The notes: generated by a model from the letters alone, not told the origin. Shown: positions 1 through 7,425, numbered from the stretch's first letter. The stretch is DNA of 12,973 nucleotides from JACJWR01 sp964627505 (GCA_964627505.1 CAZVKB010000084.1:1-12973), one strand, 5' to 3'. Numbers and translations are program-made.

Positions 1-259
1 TCCGGATTGTGTGAACACGATGCCGGAAAAGACCCTCGACGCCGTCCGCGATCACGGCAACGTCCACGGCGACACGGTCAGCGGCACCGGACCCGAGGCA
101 CAAGCTGTTTTTGATGCCCTGACCGAGGTCGGAGTCGATCTCGACGCAGTGTTCACGGAACTTGAAAGCGAGGGCGTCACCAAGTTCATCGACGCATGGG
201 AGAACTTGCTGGCCAACCTGCGCAAAGCCCTGGCCGCCGCTGCCCCCACCCCCGAATGA
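1..259 (+). CDS. tal: Transaldolase, C-terminal end (partial)
   Basis: Transaldolase moves a three-carbon dihydroxyacetone unit between sugar phosphates in the cytoplasmic non-oxidative pentose phosphate pathway. Only the last 85 or so residues are here. The frame is open to the window edge (first full codon at base 2) and reads PDCVNTMPEKTL, matching the conserved transaldolase segment PDTVNTMP near the C-terminus. It continues through an acidic helical tail (GVDLDAVFTELESEGVTKF) to a TGA at 257-259. The short protein that could be read from the GTG at base 11 is not a separate gene, because that GTG is an internal valine codon. The gene lies 22 nt before zwf on the same strand, so the two are probably co-transcribed, as in other actinobacterial tal-zwf-opcA-pgl operons. 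The catalytic lysine region lies outside the window. Confidence 0.9.
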   Translation, partial: PDCVNTMPEKTLDAVRDHGNVHGDTVSGTGPEAQAVFDALTEVGVDLDAVFTELESEGVTKFIDAWENLLANLRKALAAAAPTPE

Positions 260-281
260 CCCCGGCAGAGAGTACCTTCAG

Positions 282-1820
282 ATGACGCACACCTACAGTC
301 CCGGGCGCAATCCACTGCGCTCGTCACAGGATAAGCGCCTGCCAAAGATCGCCGGACCGTGTTCCGTCGTGATCTTCGGGGTCACCGGCGACCTGTCCAA
401 GCGCAAACTCATGCCAGCGATCTACGACTTGGCCAACCGAGGGCTGCTCCCGCCGAGTTTTGCGTTAGTCGGTTTTGCGCGCCGGGAGTGGGCGGATCAG
501 GACTTCGCCAAGGAAGTTCACGACGCAGTGCGCGAACATGCCCGCACGCCATTCCATGAGGATGTCTGGCAACAGTTGTCCAAAGGCATCAGGTTTGTGG
601 CCGGCGAATTTACCGACGACGCGGCTTTCGCTCAACTCGCCGAAACCCTGCACAACCTGGACGCCGAACGTGGAACTGGTGGCAACCATGCGTTCTACTT
701 GAGCATCCCGCCCAAGTTCTTCCCGCTGGTGGTGCGGCAACTGCTCAACAGCGGGCTCTCGGAAAGCCCCGAACACGCCTGGCGTCGAGTCGTCATCGAG
801 AAGCCTTTTGGCCACGATCTGGAGTCGGCACGCGAACTCAACGAAGTGCTCGGAGAGGTGTTTCCCGCCGGATCGATCTTCCGCATCGACCACTATCTGG
901 GCAAAGAGACCGTGCAGAACCTCTTGGCCTTGCGCTTCGCAAATGCCTTGTGGGAGCCGATCTGGAATGCCAACTTCGTGGACCATGTGCAGATCACCAT
1001 GGCCGAGGACATTGGTATCGGCTCCCGTGCCGGCTACTACGACGGAATCGGGGCTGCCCGAGATGTGCTGCAAAACCACCTGTTGCAGTTGATGGCGCTC
1101 ACCGCGATGGATGAACCCAACTCCTTCGACGCCCGTTCGGTGCGCCTGGAGAAGGAGAAGGTGCTCTCGGCTGTGATCCTGCCCGAGGACCTCGATGCCC
1201 ACACCGCCCGCGGACAGTACTCCCGCGGTTGGCAAGGTGGAATTGAGGTGAAGGGCTACTTGGAGGAATCCAACATTCCCGAAACGTCGATCACCGAGAC
1301 ATACGCCGCGGTGAAACTCGAGGTAGCGAACCGACGCTGGGCCGGGGTGCCGTTCTATTTGCGCACCGGGAAACAACTGCCGCGTCGGGTGTCCGAGATT
1401 GCCGTGGTGTTCAAACGGGCGCCGCACCTGCCGTTTGAGGCCACCGACACGCAGGAACTCACCGCTAATGCCCTGGTGATCCGGGTGCAGCCGGACGAGG
1501 GTGTCACGATCAAATTCGGCTCGAAAGTGCCCGGGACCCAGATGGAAGTCCGCGATGTCACGATGGACTTCGCCTACGGTGACTCCTTCACAGAAAACTC
1601 CCCCGAGGCCTACGAACGGCTGATCCTGGATGTGCTGCTGGGCGAAGCACCTTTGTTCCCACGCCACGAAGAAGTGGAAATGTCGTGGTCAATCCTCGAC
1701 CCCATCCTCGACCATTGGGCTAGCCGCGGCCAACCACCTGGATATCCATCCGGATCCTGGGGTCCCGTGGAGGCCGACGAGATGCTGGCCCGCGACGGTC
1801 GGGTCTGGAGGCGGCCATGA
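282..1820 (+). CDS. zwf: Glucose-6-phosphate 1-dehydrogenase
   Basis: This enzyme oxidises glucose 6-phosphate to 6-phosphogluconolactone with reduction of NADP+, the entry step of the oxidative pentose phosphate pathway. The 512-residue product is normal for the family. Visible motifs are the dinucleotide-binding loop GVTGDLSKRK (residues 33-42), EKPFG (173-177) and the active-site signature RIDHYLGKE (201-209), whose His204 follows the substrate-site Asp. The ATG at 282 is chosen over an upstream start at 162. The upstream start would overlap tal heavily, and family-like sequence (NPLR...QDKRLPKIAGP) begins about ten residues after 282. The ribosome site is weak (GAGAG at 267-271). Its stop overlaps the opcA start as ATGA, suggesting translational coupling to the protein that supports its activity. 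A long open frame on the opposite strand is a codon-bias shadow. Confidence 0.97.
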   Translation: MTHTYSPGRNPLRSSQDKRLPKIAGPCSVVIFGVTGDLSKRKLMPAIYDLANRGLLPPSFALVGFARREWADQDFAKEVHDAVREHARTPFHEDVWQQLSKGIRFVAGEFTDDAAFAQLAETLHNLDAERGTGGNHAFYLSIPPKFFPLVVRQLLNSGLSESPEHAWRRVVIEKPFGHDLESARELNEVLGEVFPAGSIFRIDHYLGKETVQNLLALRFANALWEPIWNANFVDHVQITMAEDIGIGSRAGYYDGIGAARDVLQNHLLQLMALTAMDEPNSFDARSVRLEKEKVLSAVILPEDLDAHTARGQYSRGWQGGIEVKGYLEESNIPETSITETYAAVKLEVANRRWAGVPFYLRTGKQLPRRVSEIAVVFKRAPHLPFEATDTQELTANALVIRVQPDEGVTIKFGSKVPGTQMEVRDVTMDFAYGDSFTENSPEAYERLILDVLLGEAPLFPRHEEVEMSWSILDPILDHWASRGQPPGYPSGSWGPVEADEMLARDGRVWRRP

Positions 1821-2776
1821 CACTGCGACTCGAGAACACCAACGCCAGTGCCGTGGCGGCAGCCATTCAGGCCGAACGGCACCGCAAAGGGTCCACCGCA
1901 TCCGGCATGGTGATGACCTTGGTGATTGTCACCGATGAGGAAAACCAAGCCGATGCTACGCAAGCGGCGCAGTATTCCGCGGGGGAACATCCCTGTCGGA
2001 TTCTGACTGTCATTCCGCGGCCCGGACGCAACATCGGACCGCGCCTGGACGCTGGTATCAGTGTGGGTGACAGTGACGGACCCGGGGAACTCGTGCGCTT
2101 GCGGCTGCGCGGAGAACTATCCCAGCACGCGGAATCCGTGGTGCTGCCGCTCCTGCTCTCTGACACTCCGGTGGTGGTGTGGTGGCCGACCACTCATCCC
2201 ACCAACGTTGCCGACGACCCGTTGGGACGACTGGCCAGTCGCCGAATCATCGACACCACCGAGGCTGAAGACTTTGTGGCGGCCTTGGCGTCGAAGAAAG
2301 CGAATATGAACCGCGGTGACACCGATCTGTCCTGGACCCGACTCACACCCTGGCGCGCTGCTTTGGCTGCAACCCTAGATCAGCCATACGAGCCCATCAC
2401 CGGCGCCTCGGTACATTCCCAGCCCATTCCGGCGGCACCACTGATGCGGACCTGGTTGGAGTGGCGGCTCGAGGTACCGGTGACGTATGTGGCCAGCACG
2501 GGTCCGGCCATCAACCAGATTGTCGTGCACACGCTCGGCGGCGACATCACAATTTCCCGACCGGACGGCCACATGGCGACTGTTGATCGCAATGGGGTGT
2601 CGGTCAAAGAGTTGTTTCTGCCCCGTCGCGAAATCAAAGATTTGATCAGCGAAGAACTGCGACGCCTCAATCCGGATGAGACGTATGAGGAAACCATGCG
2701 TCGTTTGGACACACAACGCCTGGAACCGGACGCAGCAGTAGAGGGTGAGAGTTCCACCGTTTTGTCGGAATCCTGA
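1817..2776 (+). CDS. opcA: Glucose-6-phosphate dehydrogenase assembly protein OpcA
   Basis: OpcA is a non-catalytic partner of glucose-6-phosphate dehydrogenase, known in cyanobacteria and actinobacteria, where it aids the assembly and activity of Zwf. The 319-residue sequence is of typical length. It carries the characteristic hydrophobic segment TPVVVWWP (117-124), followed by a run ending in DPLGRLASRRIIDT, and an N-terminal MVMTLVIVTD strand. No signal peptide or membrane segment is visible, so it is cytoplasmic. The start ATG at 1817 overlaps the zwf stop by 4 nt and is preceded by GGAGG at 1807-1811. The gene ends 9 nt before pgl. Position and coupling to zwf support the family call. 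Confidence 0.95.
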   Translation: MTLRLENTNASAVAAAIQAERHRKGSTASGMVMTLVIVTDEENQADATQAAQYSAGEHPCRILTVIPRPGRNIGPRLDAGISVGDSDGPGELVRLRLRGELSQHAESVVLPLLLSDTPVVVWWPTTHPTNVADDPLGRLASRRIIDTTEAEDFVAALASKKANMNRGDTDLSWTRLTPWRAALAATLDQPYEPITGASVHSQPIPAAPLMRTWLEWRLEVPVTYVASTGPAINQIVVHTLGGDITISRPDGHMATVDRNGVSVKELFLPRREIKDLISEELRRLNPDETYEETMRRLDTQRLEPDAAVEGESSTVLSES

Positions 2777-2785
2777 GAGGACACC

Positions 2786-3541
2786 ATGACTTCGCCAGCA
2801 TTCGTCGTCGTCCACCCGGACCCGGACAGTCTCGCTGCTGGGATCGCAGCCCGACTTGTGACCGCAATTATCACGGCGCAAGCTCGCCGCGGTCAGGCAC
2901 ACATCGCGCTGACCGGAGGTGGCATCGGCACTGCCTGTTTGGCGGCGGTTTTGGCTGAACCGGCACGGGCAGCGGTGGATTGGTCCCGGGTAGATTTTTG
3001 GTGGTCCGACGAGCGGTTCGAACCGGCGGGCAGCGACCTGCGCAATGAGACCAGTGCCCGAGCTGAGTTTCTCGATCATCTCCCGGTGGATCCCAGCCGG
3101 GTCCACCCGATGCCCGCCAAGGGCGGGGCCTTCGGCGATGATGTGGACGCCGCAGCTGCTGGCTATGCCGCCGAGTTGGCGGCTTCGGCCAACCGTGGCA
3201 GAGAACTACCGCACATTGATGTTGCGATGCTCGGGGTGGGCCCAGACGGCCATGTTGCTTCGCTGTTTCCCGGTCACGCGGGCTTGACCGCCACCGGCAC
3301 CGTAATTCCGGTCCGCAACTCCCCCAAACCACCGCCAACCCGGCTCTCATTCACGTTGGCCACGATCAACGCGTCAGCACAGGTGTGGCTAGTGGCAGAC
3401 GGGGCGGCAAAAGCAGAGGCGCTTGCCACCGCATTGCAGCCGCCCAGCGGCACCCCCACATTGCCGGCAGGTCTCGTCCACGGAACTGCGGATACTCTGG
3501 CTCTGCTCGACGTTGCAGCTGCAGCGAGGTTGGTCGAGTAA
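2786..3541 (+). CDS. pgl: 6-phosphogluconolactonase
   Basis: This enzyme hydrolyses 6-phosphogluconolactone, the Zwf product, to 6-phosphogluconate in the cytoplasm. It is of the DevB/Pgl type, related to glucosamine-6-phosphate isomerases. The 251 residues show the phosphate-binding loop ALTGGGIGT (41-49), the family box WWSDERF (72-78), the core MLGVGPDGHVASLFP (148-162) containing the likely catalytic His156, and PPTRLSFT (183-190). Its ATG follows the opcA stop by 9 nt, and the ribosome site AGAGGA (2776-2781) begins on the last base of that stop. It is the last gene of the plus-strand operon; 49 nt later the convergent rbpA ends. No 6-phosphogluconate dehydrogenase gene lies in the window. 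Confidence 0.95.
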   Translation: MTSPAFVVVHPDPDSLAAGIAARLVTAIITAQARRGQAHIALTGGGIGTACLAAVLAEPARAAVDWSRVDFWWSDERFEPAGSDLRNETSARAEFLDHLPVDPSRVHPMPAKGGAFGDDVDAAAAGYAAELAASANRGRELPHIDVAMLGVGPDGHVASLFPGHAGLTATGTVIPVRNSPKPPPTRLSFTLATINASAQVWLVADGAAKAEALATALQPPSGTPTLPAGLVHGTADTLALLDVAAAARLVE

Positions 3542-3556
3542 CGTCGCGAGCGAGGT

Positions 3557-3571
3557 AGCCGATTCACGGCT
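3557..3571. other. Small hairpin between convergent pgl and rbpA
   Basis: A 5-bp perfect inverted repeat, AGCCG and CGGCT around a 5-nt loop, sits in the 49-nt gap between the stop codons of two convergent genes. This is where a bidirectional terminator would be expected. There is no T-run on either side and the stem is short, so it is at best a weak or factor-dependent terminator. It may equally be chance. Confidence 0.25.
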
Positions 3572-3590
3572 GGGGCGTCGCAGGTGAGGT

Positions 3591-3926
3591 TCAGGCCTCG
3601 CCGTGCAGCCGCTGCAGTGCCTCAGCCAAAATGGCTTCGCCCTCGGCTGCTGTGCGCCGTTCTTTGACGTACGCCAAGTGTGTCTTGTAGGGCTCCACTT
3701 TCGGCGGAGTCGGCGGATGCTCCTTGTCCCGACCAGCCGGGTAGCCGCAGGACGGGCAATCCCAAATCTCCGGAATCACCGCATCGAAGGCAAAACTTGG
3801 GGTGGTTTCGTGACCGTCGGCGCAGTAGAAAGTGATGTATCGACGCGGCGCCGATTCGCCCCGCTCCGCTTCACCCATTGGGCCTGCACCCACGCGCGAT
3901 CCGCGGATCGCACTACCTCCAGCCAC
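3591..3926 (-). CDS. rbpA: RNA polymerase-binding protein RbpA
   Basis: RbpA is an actinobacterial transcription factor that binds RNA polymerase and group 1/2 sigma factors and stabilises the open promoter complex. In Mycobacterium and Streptomyces it also affects rifampicin tolerance. The 111-residue product has the basic N-terminal tail AIRGSRVGAGPMGEAERGE (6-24), and a small beta domain with zinc-type ligands Cys35, His39, Cys57 and Cys60. A basic linker (about 65-78) and the sigma-interaction helix YKTHLAYVKERR (80-91) follow. It resembles the zinc-containing Streptomyces form rather than the mycobacterial form, which lacks the cysteines. Translation starts at a GTG (3926-3924) with AGGAGG at 3931-3936. 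The gene faces pgl tail-to-tail and lies downstream of secG on the same strand. A hairpin at the secG stop suggests it may have its own promoter, but I saw no clear SigR-type (GGAAT...GTT) or housekeeping promoter. Confidence 0.95.
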   Translation of the reverse strand: MAGGSAIRGSRVGAGPMGEAERGESAPRRYITFYCADGHETTPSFAFDAVIPEIWDCPSCGYPAGRDKEHPPTPPKVEPYKTHLAYVKERRTAAEGEAILAEALQRLHGEA

Positions 3927-3951
3927 TTTTCCTCCTCACCTCACGACCACA

Positions 3952-3970
3952 GTTAGGCACGGCACCTAAC
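3952..3970 (-). promoter_or_regulatory. Inverted repeat in the rbpA leader
   Basis: GTTAGG and CCTAAC form a perfect 6-bp inverted repeat around a 7-nt centre. It ends about 25 nt before the rbpA start codon and just upstream of its ribosome binding site. It could be an operator or a 5' leader hairpin. No known binding consensus is matched, so the role is inferred from position only. Confidence 0.3.
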
Positions 3971-3992
3971 CGGGGCACTGCATGTCACTTGC

Positions 3993-4003
3993 GTGCTTCG
4001 CAC
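3993..4003. other. Mini-hairpin GTGC-TTC-GCAC upstream of rbpA
   Basis: A 4-bp stem closes a 3-nt loop. On the minus strand the core reads GCGAAGC, a heptamer known for forming an unusually stable DNA mini-hairpin. It sits about 67 nt before the rbpA start. Function is unknown and chance occurrence is possible. Confidence 0.25.
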
Positions 4004-4022
4004 CAGCCAACCTCGACACGCG

Positions 4023-4049
4023 CGCCAAGATCGGTCATTGCTCTTGGCG
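4023..4049 (-). terminator. Hairpin directly after the secG stop codon
   Basis: On the minus strand, the base after the secG TGA (4052-4050) begins an 8-bp perfect stem, CGCCAAGA / TCTTGGCG, with an 11-nt loop. Five of the eight pairs are G-C. It lies at the end of the gap-pgk-tpiA-secG run, where a terminator or 3'-end stabiliser is expected. There is no U-tract after the stem, so a classical intrinsic terminator is not certain; U-less hairpin terminators are common in actinobacteria. Confidence 0.5.
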
Positions 4050-4283
4050 TCAACTGCGAGACACGATGATGCCGAGCGCCACGATGGTGGCGACCCAGAT
4101 CACGGCGATCGCAACGGTAATGCGATCGAGGTTTCGTTCCGCGACACTCGAGCCGCCCGCAGTGGACGAGACGCCGCCGCCAAACATGTCGGAGAGCCCG
4201 CCGCCCTTACCTTTGTGCAACAACACAAAGACAATGAGCAGCAGGCTCGTCACGACCAGGATGATCTCCAGGGCAAGAATCAC
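4050..4283 (-). CDS. secG: Preprotein translocase subunit SecG
   Basis: SecG is a small membrane subunit of the SecYEG translocon and assists protein export across the cytoplasmic membrane. The 77-residue product has two hydrophobic segments (about 2-22 and 54-74). They are separated by the conserved cytoplasmic loop LLHKGKGGGLSDMFGGG (21-37) and a Ser/Gly-rich stretch, which is the diagnostic SecG layout. It starts at a GTG (4283-4281), with GGGAG 5-6 nt upstream. It follows tpiA by 48 nt on the same strand, the usual actinobacterial neighbour, and is the last gene before a hairpin at its stop. Its link to glycolysis genes is positional and does not imply a shared function. Confidence 0.95.
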   Translation of the reverse strand: MILALEIILVVTSLLLIVFVLLHKGKGGGLSDMFGGGVSSTAGGSSVAERNLDRITVAIAVIWVATIVALGIIVSRS

Positions 4284-4331
4284 AACAACTCCCGACAGTC
4301 AGGCAACCGCCTTACTGTACCCCGAAGTGAC

Positions 4332-5114
4332 TCATGGGGTGAGCAGCCGGTAGCGCGCCATGGTGACGAACTCATCGGCGTCCAGGGAAGCACCGCCGAT
4401 CAGACCGCCATCGATGTCGGGTTGCGCCATCAGCGAGGCCACGTTGGAGCCCTTCATGGAGCCGCCGTACAGGATGCGCACAGCGTCAGCAATGTCGCTG
4501 CCGTAGTGATCCGACAACCAGCCACGTACCGCTCCGCACACCTCTTGGGCATCCGTCGGTGACGCGGTGAGCCCGGTGCCAATAGCCCAAATGGGTTCAT
4601 AGGCCAGCACCATCGAGGCCACCTCGGCACCGGAGAAATCCGCCAAGCATTCAGTCACCTGATCGAGGGCGAACATCACTTGGTCTCCGCGCTCCCGCAC
4701 ATCCACAGCTTCGCCGAAACACACGATCGGTGTGATGCCGTGCGCCAACGCCGCTCGGGCTTTGGCGTTCACATCGGCGTTGGTCTCATGTTGGTATTCG
4801 CGGCGTTCCGAGTGGCCCACCACGGCGTATGAGCAGCCGAGTTTGGTCAGCATCGAACCTGAGATCTGGCCCGTGAATGCACCCTTTTCGTGGGCAGAGA
4901 CATCCTGGGATCCGTACCCGATTTTCAGGTTGTCAGACTCCACAAGCACCTGGATGGAGCGCAGGTCGGTGAACGGCACGCACACCAACACTTCGCAGGC
5001 TTCGTAATCCTCGTCGGTGAGAGCGAAGGCCATGCGCTGGACATGGGCGACCCCCTCGAGGTGGTTGAGGTTCATCTTCCAGTTGCCCGCCATCAGCGGT
5101 TTGCGCGTCGCCAC
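4332..5114 (-). CDS. tpiA: Triosephosphate isomerase
   Basis: This enzyme interconverts dihydroxyacetone phosphate and glyceraldehyde 3-phosphate in glycolysis and gluconeogenesis. The 260-residue product has the full TIM-barrel signature: Asn11 and Lys13 in AGNWKMN, the catalytic His101 in VVGHSERR, the catalytic base Glu173 in AYEPIWAIGTG (171-181, including mobile loop 6), and the phosphate-binding ends LYGGSM (215-220) and GLIGGASL (237-244). The start is the GTG at 5114-5112. An AAGGAG ribosome site (5125-5120) is formed by the last Lys and Glu codons of pgk, leaving only 2 nt between the pgk stop and the start. This implies coupled translation in the gap-pgk-tpiA order. Confidence 0.97.
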   Translation of the reverse strand: MATRKPLMAGNWKMNLNHLEGVAHVQRMAFALTDEDYEACEVLVCVPFTDLRSIQVLVESDNLKIGYGSQDVSAHEKGAFTGQISGSMLTKLGCSYAVVGHSERREYQHETNADVNAKARAALAHGITPIVCFGEAVDVRERGDQVMFALDQVTECLADFSGAEVASMVLAYEPIWAIGTGLTASPTDAQEVCGAVRGWLSDHYGSDIADAVRILYGGSMKGSNVASLMAQPDIDGGLIGGASLDADEFVTMARYRLLTP

Positions 5115-5116
5115 GA

Positions 5117-6328
5117 CTACTCCTTCTCCAGCACTGCGATACCCGGGAGCACTTTGCCCTCGAGGAACTCCAGACTCGCGCCACCGCCGGTGGAGATGTG
5201 GGTGACATCTGCCTCGTCCAAGCCGAACGAACGGTAGGCCGCTGCGGAGTCACCGCCACCGATGACGGTCATGGCATCCAGACTGGCGAAGGCTTCGGCT
5301 ACGGCCCGCGTACCACCGTCAAACCCGGGAACTTCAAACACACCCATGGGGCCGTTCCACACCACAGTCCGCGCATCTGCGAGGGACGCAGCAAACAACG
5401 CCTGGGTGGCGGGGCCGATATCCAGGCCTTTCCATCCTGCGGGAATGCCGTCGGCGACTGACACCACCCGGATGTCGGCGTCGGCTGCGATGTCCTGGGC
5501 GATCACCACATCCACCGGCAGCAGCAGTTCCACACCGCGCTCCCGCGCTTGGGCAATGATGTTGGCTACGGTGTCGATCTGATCGGCCTCCATCAGGGAA
5601 TCCCCGATGCTGGTGCCTTCGGCAGCCAGGAAGGTAAAGCACATCCCGCCACCGATCAGCAACTTATCCACCCGCGGCAACAAGTTGGTGATCACGCCGA
5701 GTTTGTCGGAGACCTTCGAGCCACCCAGGATCACTGCATACGGCCGCTCCGGGTCGTTGAGCACCCGGTCGAAGACTGTGGCCTCTTTCAGCACCAGGAA
5801 CCCCGCTGCGTGCGGTAGCAAGGCCGCGACGTCGGTGACACTGGCCTGCTCGCGGTGCACCACACCGAAGCCGTCGCTGACGTAAGCATCGGCAAGAGCT
5901 GCGTACTCGGCAGCCAGTTCGGCTCGCTCGGAGGCAACCTTGGATGTCTCCCGCGGATCGAACCGCACGTTCTCCAACATTGCCACTTGGCCATTGCCGA
6001 GGGCGTCGACCACTGCCTGCGCACTCTCGCCGGTGACGTCCTGGGCCAAGACCACCGGAGCATCGAGCAACTCGGAGAGCCGCGCAGCCACCGGGGCCAG
6101 GCTGAAGTCAGCGCTCACCTTGCCTTTGGGGCGACCGAGGTGGGCGGCGATGATGACCTTGGCACCAGCGTCCACTAGGGCCTTGATAGTGGGCAGAGCG
6201 GCCACAATCCGGCCGTCGTCAGTGATGCGGCGACCACCGTCGCCGGACTCCATCGGGACGTTGAGGTCGGCGCGCACGAGGACGCGCCGACCCGCAACAT
6301 CGAGGTCGTCGAGGGTGGCGACGCTCAC
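5117..6328 (-). CDS. pgk: Phosphoglycerate kinase
   Basis: This enzyme transfers phosphate from 1,3-bisphosphoglycerate to ADP, the first ATP-forming step of lower glycolysis. The 403-residue product has the substrate-binding motifs VLVRADLNVP (16-25), AHLGRPKG (62-69) and MLENVRF (117-123), the hinge and nucleotide regions ILGGSKVSDK (200-209) and WNGPMGVFE (324-332), and the C-terminal IGGGDSAAA (356-364) and STGGGASLEFLEG. I place the start at GTG 6328-6326, which overlaps the gap stop as GTGA. A longer reading from 6382 would add 18 residues unlike the family and run well into gap. No strong ribosome site precedes this GTG, so it probably relies on coupling to gap translation. Confidence 0.95.
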   Translation of the reverse strand: MSVATLDDLDVAGRRVLVRADLNVPMESGDGGRRITDDGRIVAALPTIKALVDAGAKVIIAAHLGRPKGKVSADFSLAPVAARLSELLDAPVVLAQDVTGESAQAVVDALGNGQVAMLENVRFDPRETSKVASERAELAAEYAALADAYVSDGFGVVHREQASVTDVAALLPHAAGFLVLKEATVFDRVLNDPERPYAVILGGSKVSDKLGVITNLLPRVDKLLIGGGMCFTFLAAEGTSIGDSLMEADQIDTVANIIAQARERGVELLLPVDVVIAQDIAADADIRVVSVADGIPAGWKGLDIGPATQALFAASLADARTVVWNGPMGVFEVPGFDGGTRAVAEAFASLDAMTVIGGGDSAAAYRSFGLDEADVTHISTGGGASLEFLEGKVLPGIAVLEKE

Positions 6329-7341
6329 AGACGCACGCCCACGTATTCGACGAGGTCGACCATCCGGCAGGAGTAACCCCACTCGTTGTCGTACCAGCCC
6401 AGCACCTTGGCGAAGTCACCCATGGACTTCGTCAACGGCCCGTCGAAGGTGCAGGACGCCGAGGACGTCACGATGTCCGAAGACACAATCGGGTCCGTGG
6501 TGTAGTCCAGGATCCCCTTCATCGGCCCGGCAGCAGCTTCCGCCATTGCTTCGTTGATGTCCGCGTCACTGGCTTCCTTCTCGAGGAACACTGTGAGGTC
6601 GGTGGCCGAGCCCGTGGGCACCGGAACGCGCATGGCGAAACCGTCCAGTTTGCCCTGCAGTTGCGGCAGCACCAGCCCGATTGCCTTGGCCGCACCGGTG
6701 GAGGTGGGGATCATGTTGATCGCACCGGCGCGAGCGCGACGCAGGTCCTTGTGCGGGAAGTCCAGCATCACCTGGTCGTTGGTGTAGGCGTGGATCGTGG
6801 TCATCAGACCTTTGACGATGCCCCAGTTGTCGTCGAGCACTTTGGCCATAGGGGCCAGACAGTTGGTGGTGCAGGAAGCATTGGAGATGACATCGTCGGT
6901 TGCGGCCACATAGTCGCCTTCATTTACACCCATCACGATGGTGCGGGCGTCACCCTTGGCCGGGGCTGAGATGATGACCTTTTTCGCACCCGCCTCGATG
7001 TGCTTACGCGCATCCGCAGCGTTGGTGAAGTGGCCGGTGGACTCCACGACAATGTCGACCCCGAGGTCGCCCCACGGCAGCACGGCCGGGTCCCGCTCGG
7101 CCAGAGCGCGCAATGGCTTGTCCGCCACGATGAGCGCGTCGTCGGTGAACGTCACCTTCTTGCCCAGACGACCCAAGATGCTGTCGTACTTGAGCAAGTG
7201 GGCGAGGGTCTTGTTGTCGGTGAGGTCGTTGACGGCCACGATCTCGATGTCTTCGCCACGAGCTTGGCCGTAATCATCCACAGCCCGGAAGAAGTTCCGT
7301 CCGATTCGACCAAATCCGTTGATTCCTACCCGAATTGCCAC
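6325..7341 (-). CDS. gap: Glyceraldehyde-3-phosphate dehydrogenase, type I
   Basis: This enzyme oxidises glyceraldehyde 3-phosphate with phosphorylation to 1,3-bisphosphoglycerate and makes NADH. The 338-residue product has the Rossmann loop GINGFGRIGR (6-15), an NDL segment (38-40) of the kind seen in NAD-dependent enzymes, and the active-site box ASCTTNC with catalytic Cys157. The partner His184 is in TTIHAYTNDQ, and STGAAKA follows in the phosphate-binding region. It starts with GTG (7341-7339) behind a strong AAGGAGA site at 7357-7351. It is the first gene of the gap-pgk-tpiA-secG run, and the only substantial intergenic space of the run lies before it. That space contains a likely promoter, so expression of the run is probably set there. 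Confidence 0.97.
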   Translation of the reverse strand: MAIRVGINGFGRIGRNFFRAVDDYGQARGEDIEIVAVNDLTDNKTLAHLLKYDSILGRLGKKVTFTDDALIVADKPLRALAERDPAVLPWGDLGVDIVVESTGHFTNAADARKHIEAGAKKVIISAPAKGDARTIVMGVNEGDYVAATDDVISNASCTTNCLAPMAKVLDDNWGIVKGLMTTIHAYTNDQVMLDFPHKDLRRARAGAINMIPTSTGAAKAIGLVLPQLQGKLDGFAMRVPVPTGSATDLTVFLEKEASDADINEAMAEAAAGPMKGILDYTTDPIVSSDIVTSSASCTFDGPLTKSMGDFAKVLGWYDNEWGYSCRMVDLVEYVGVRL

Positions 7342-7366
7342 GCTAATCGCTCTCCTTCGAGACGCC

Positions 7367-7383
7367 CGCAGGCCTTCCCTGCG
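7367..7383 (-). promoter_or_regulatory. Stem-loop in the gap 5' leader
   Basis: CGCAGG and CCTGCG pair as a 6-bp G/C-rich stem around a 5-nt loop (GAAGG on the transcript). It lies between the proposed promoter and the ribosome binding site of gap, with its near edge about 10 nt upstream of AAGGAGA. A flanking GCC/GGC could lengthen it across a bulge. It may stabilise the mRNA or tune translation; this is inferred from position only. Confidence 0.35.
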
Positions 7384-7395
7384 CAGTCGGGCCCA

Positions 7396-7401
7396 ACCCT
7401 A
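7396..7401 (-). promoter_or_regulatory. Likely -10 element (TAGGGT) for the gap operon
   Basis: On the minus strand TAGGGT (7401-7396) matches four of six bases of the sigma-70-type TATAAT consensus, including the key first T, second A and last T. It sits 55 nt before the gap start in the only sizeable gap upstream of this operon. Sixteen bases further upstream is GCAACA (7423-7418), a poor -35 that shares only ACA with TTGACA. The predicted start would give a leader of about 45-50 nt containing the 7367-7383 stem. Actinobacterial promoters often have weak -35 boxes. Confidence 0.45.
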
Positions 7402-7425
7402 TCGAAAAGTGCCCACCTGTTGCCG

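Noticed and set aside
465..1667. 400-residue open frame on the minus strand opposite zwf
   Set aside because: It lies wholly within a clear zwf gene, has no recognisable domain, and is the kind of antisense frame high-GC codon bias creates.
2375..3106. Minus-strand frames of 164 and 243 residues across the opcA-pgl junction
   Set aside because: They are shadows of two well-supported plus-strand genes, with low-complexity, motif-free translations.
3603..4562. Plus-strand frames across rbpA, secG and the end of tpiA
   Set aside because: They oppose genes with diagnostic motifs. No ribosome site or known domain supports them.
5117..6382. Longer pgk start with 18 additional N-terminal residues
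   Set aside because: The added residues come from the end of gap read in another frame and do not resemble phosphoglycerate kinase. The GTG at 6328 gives the normal N-terminus.
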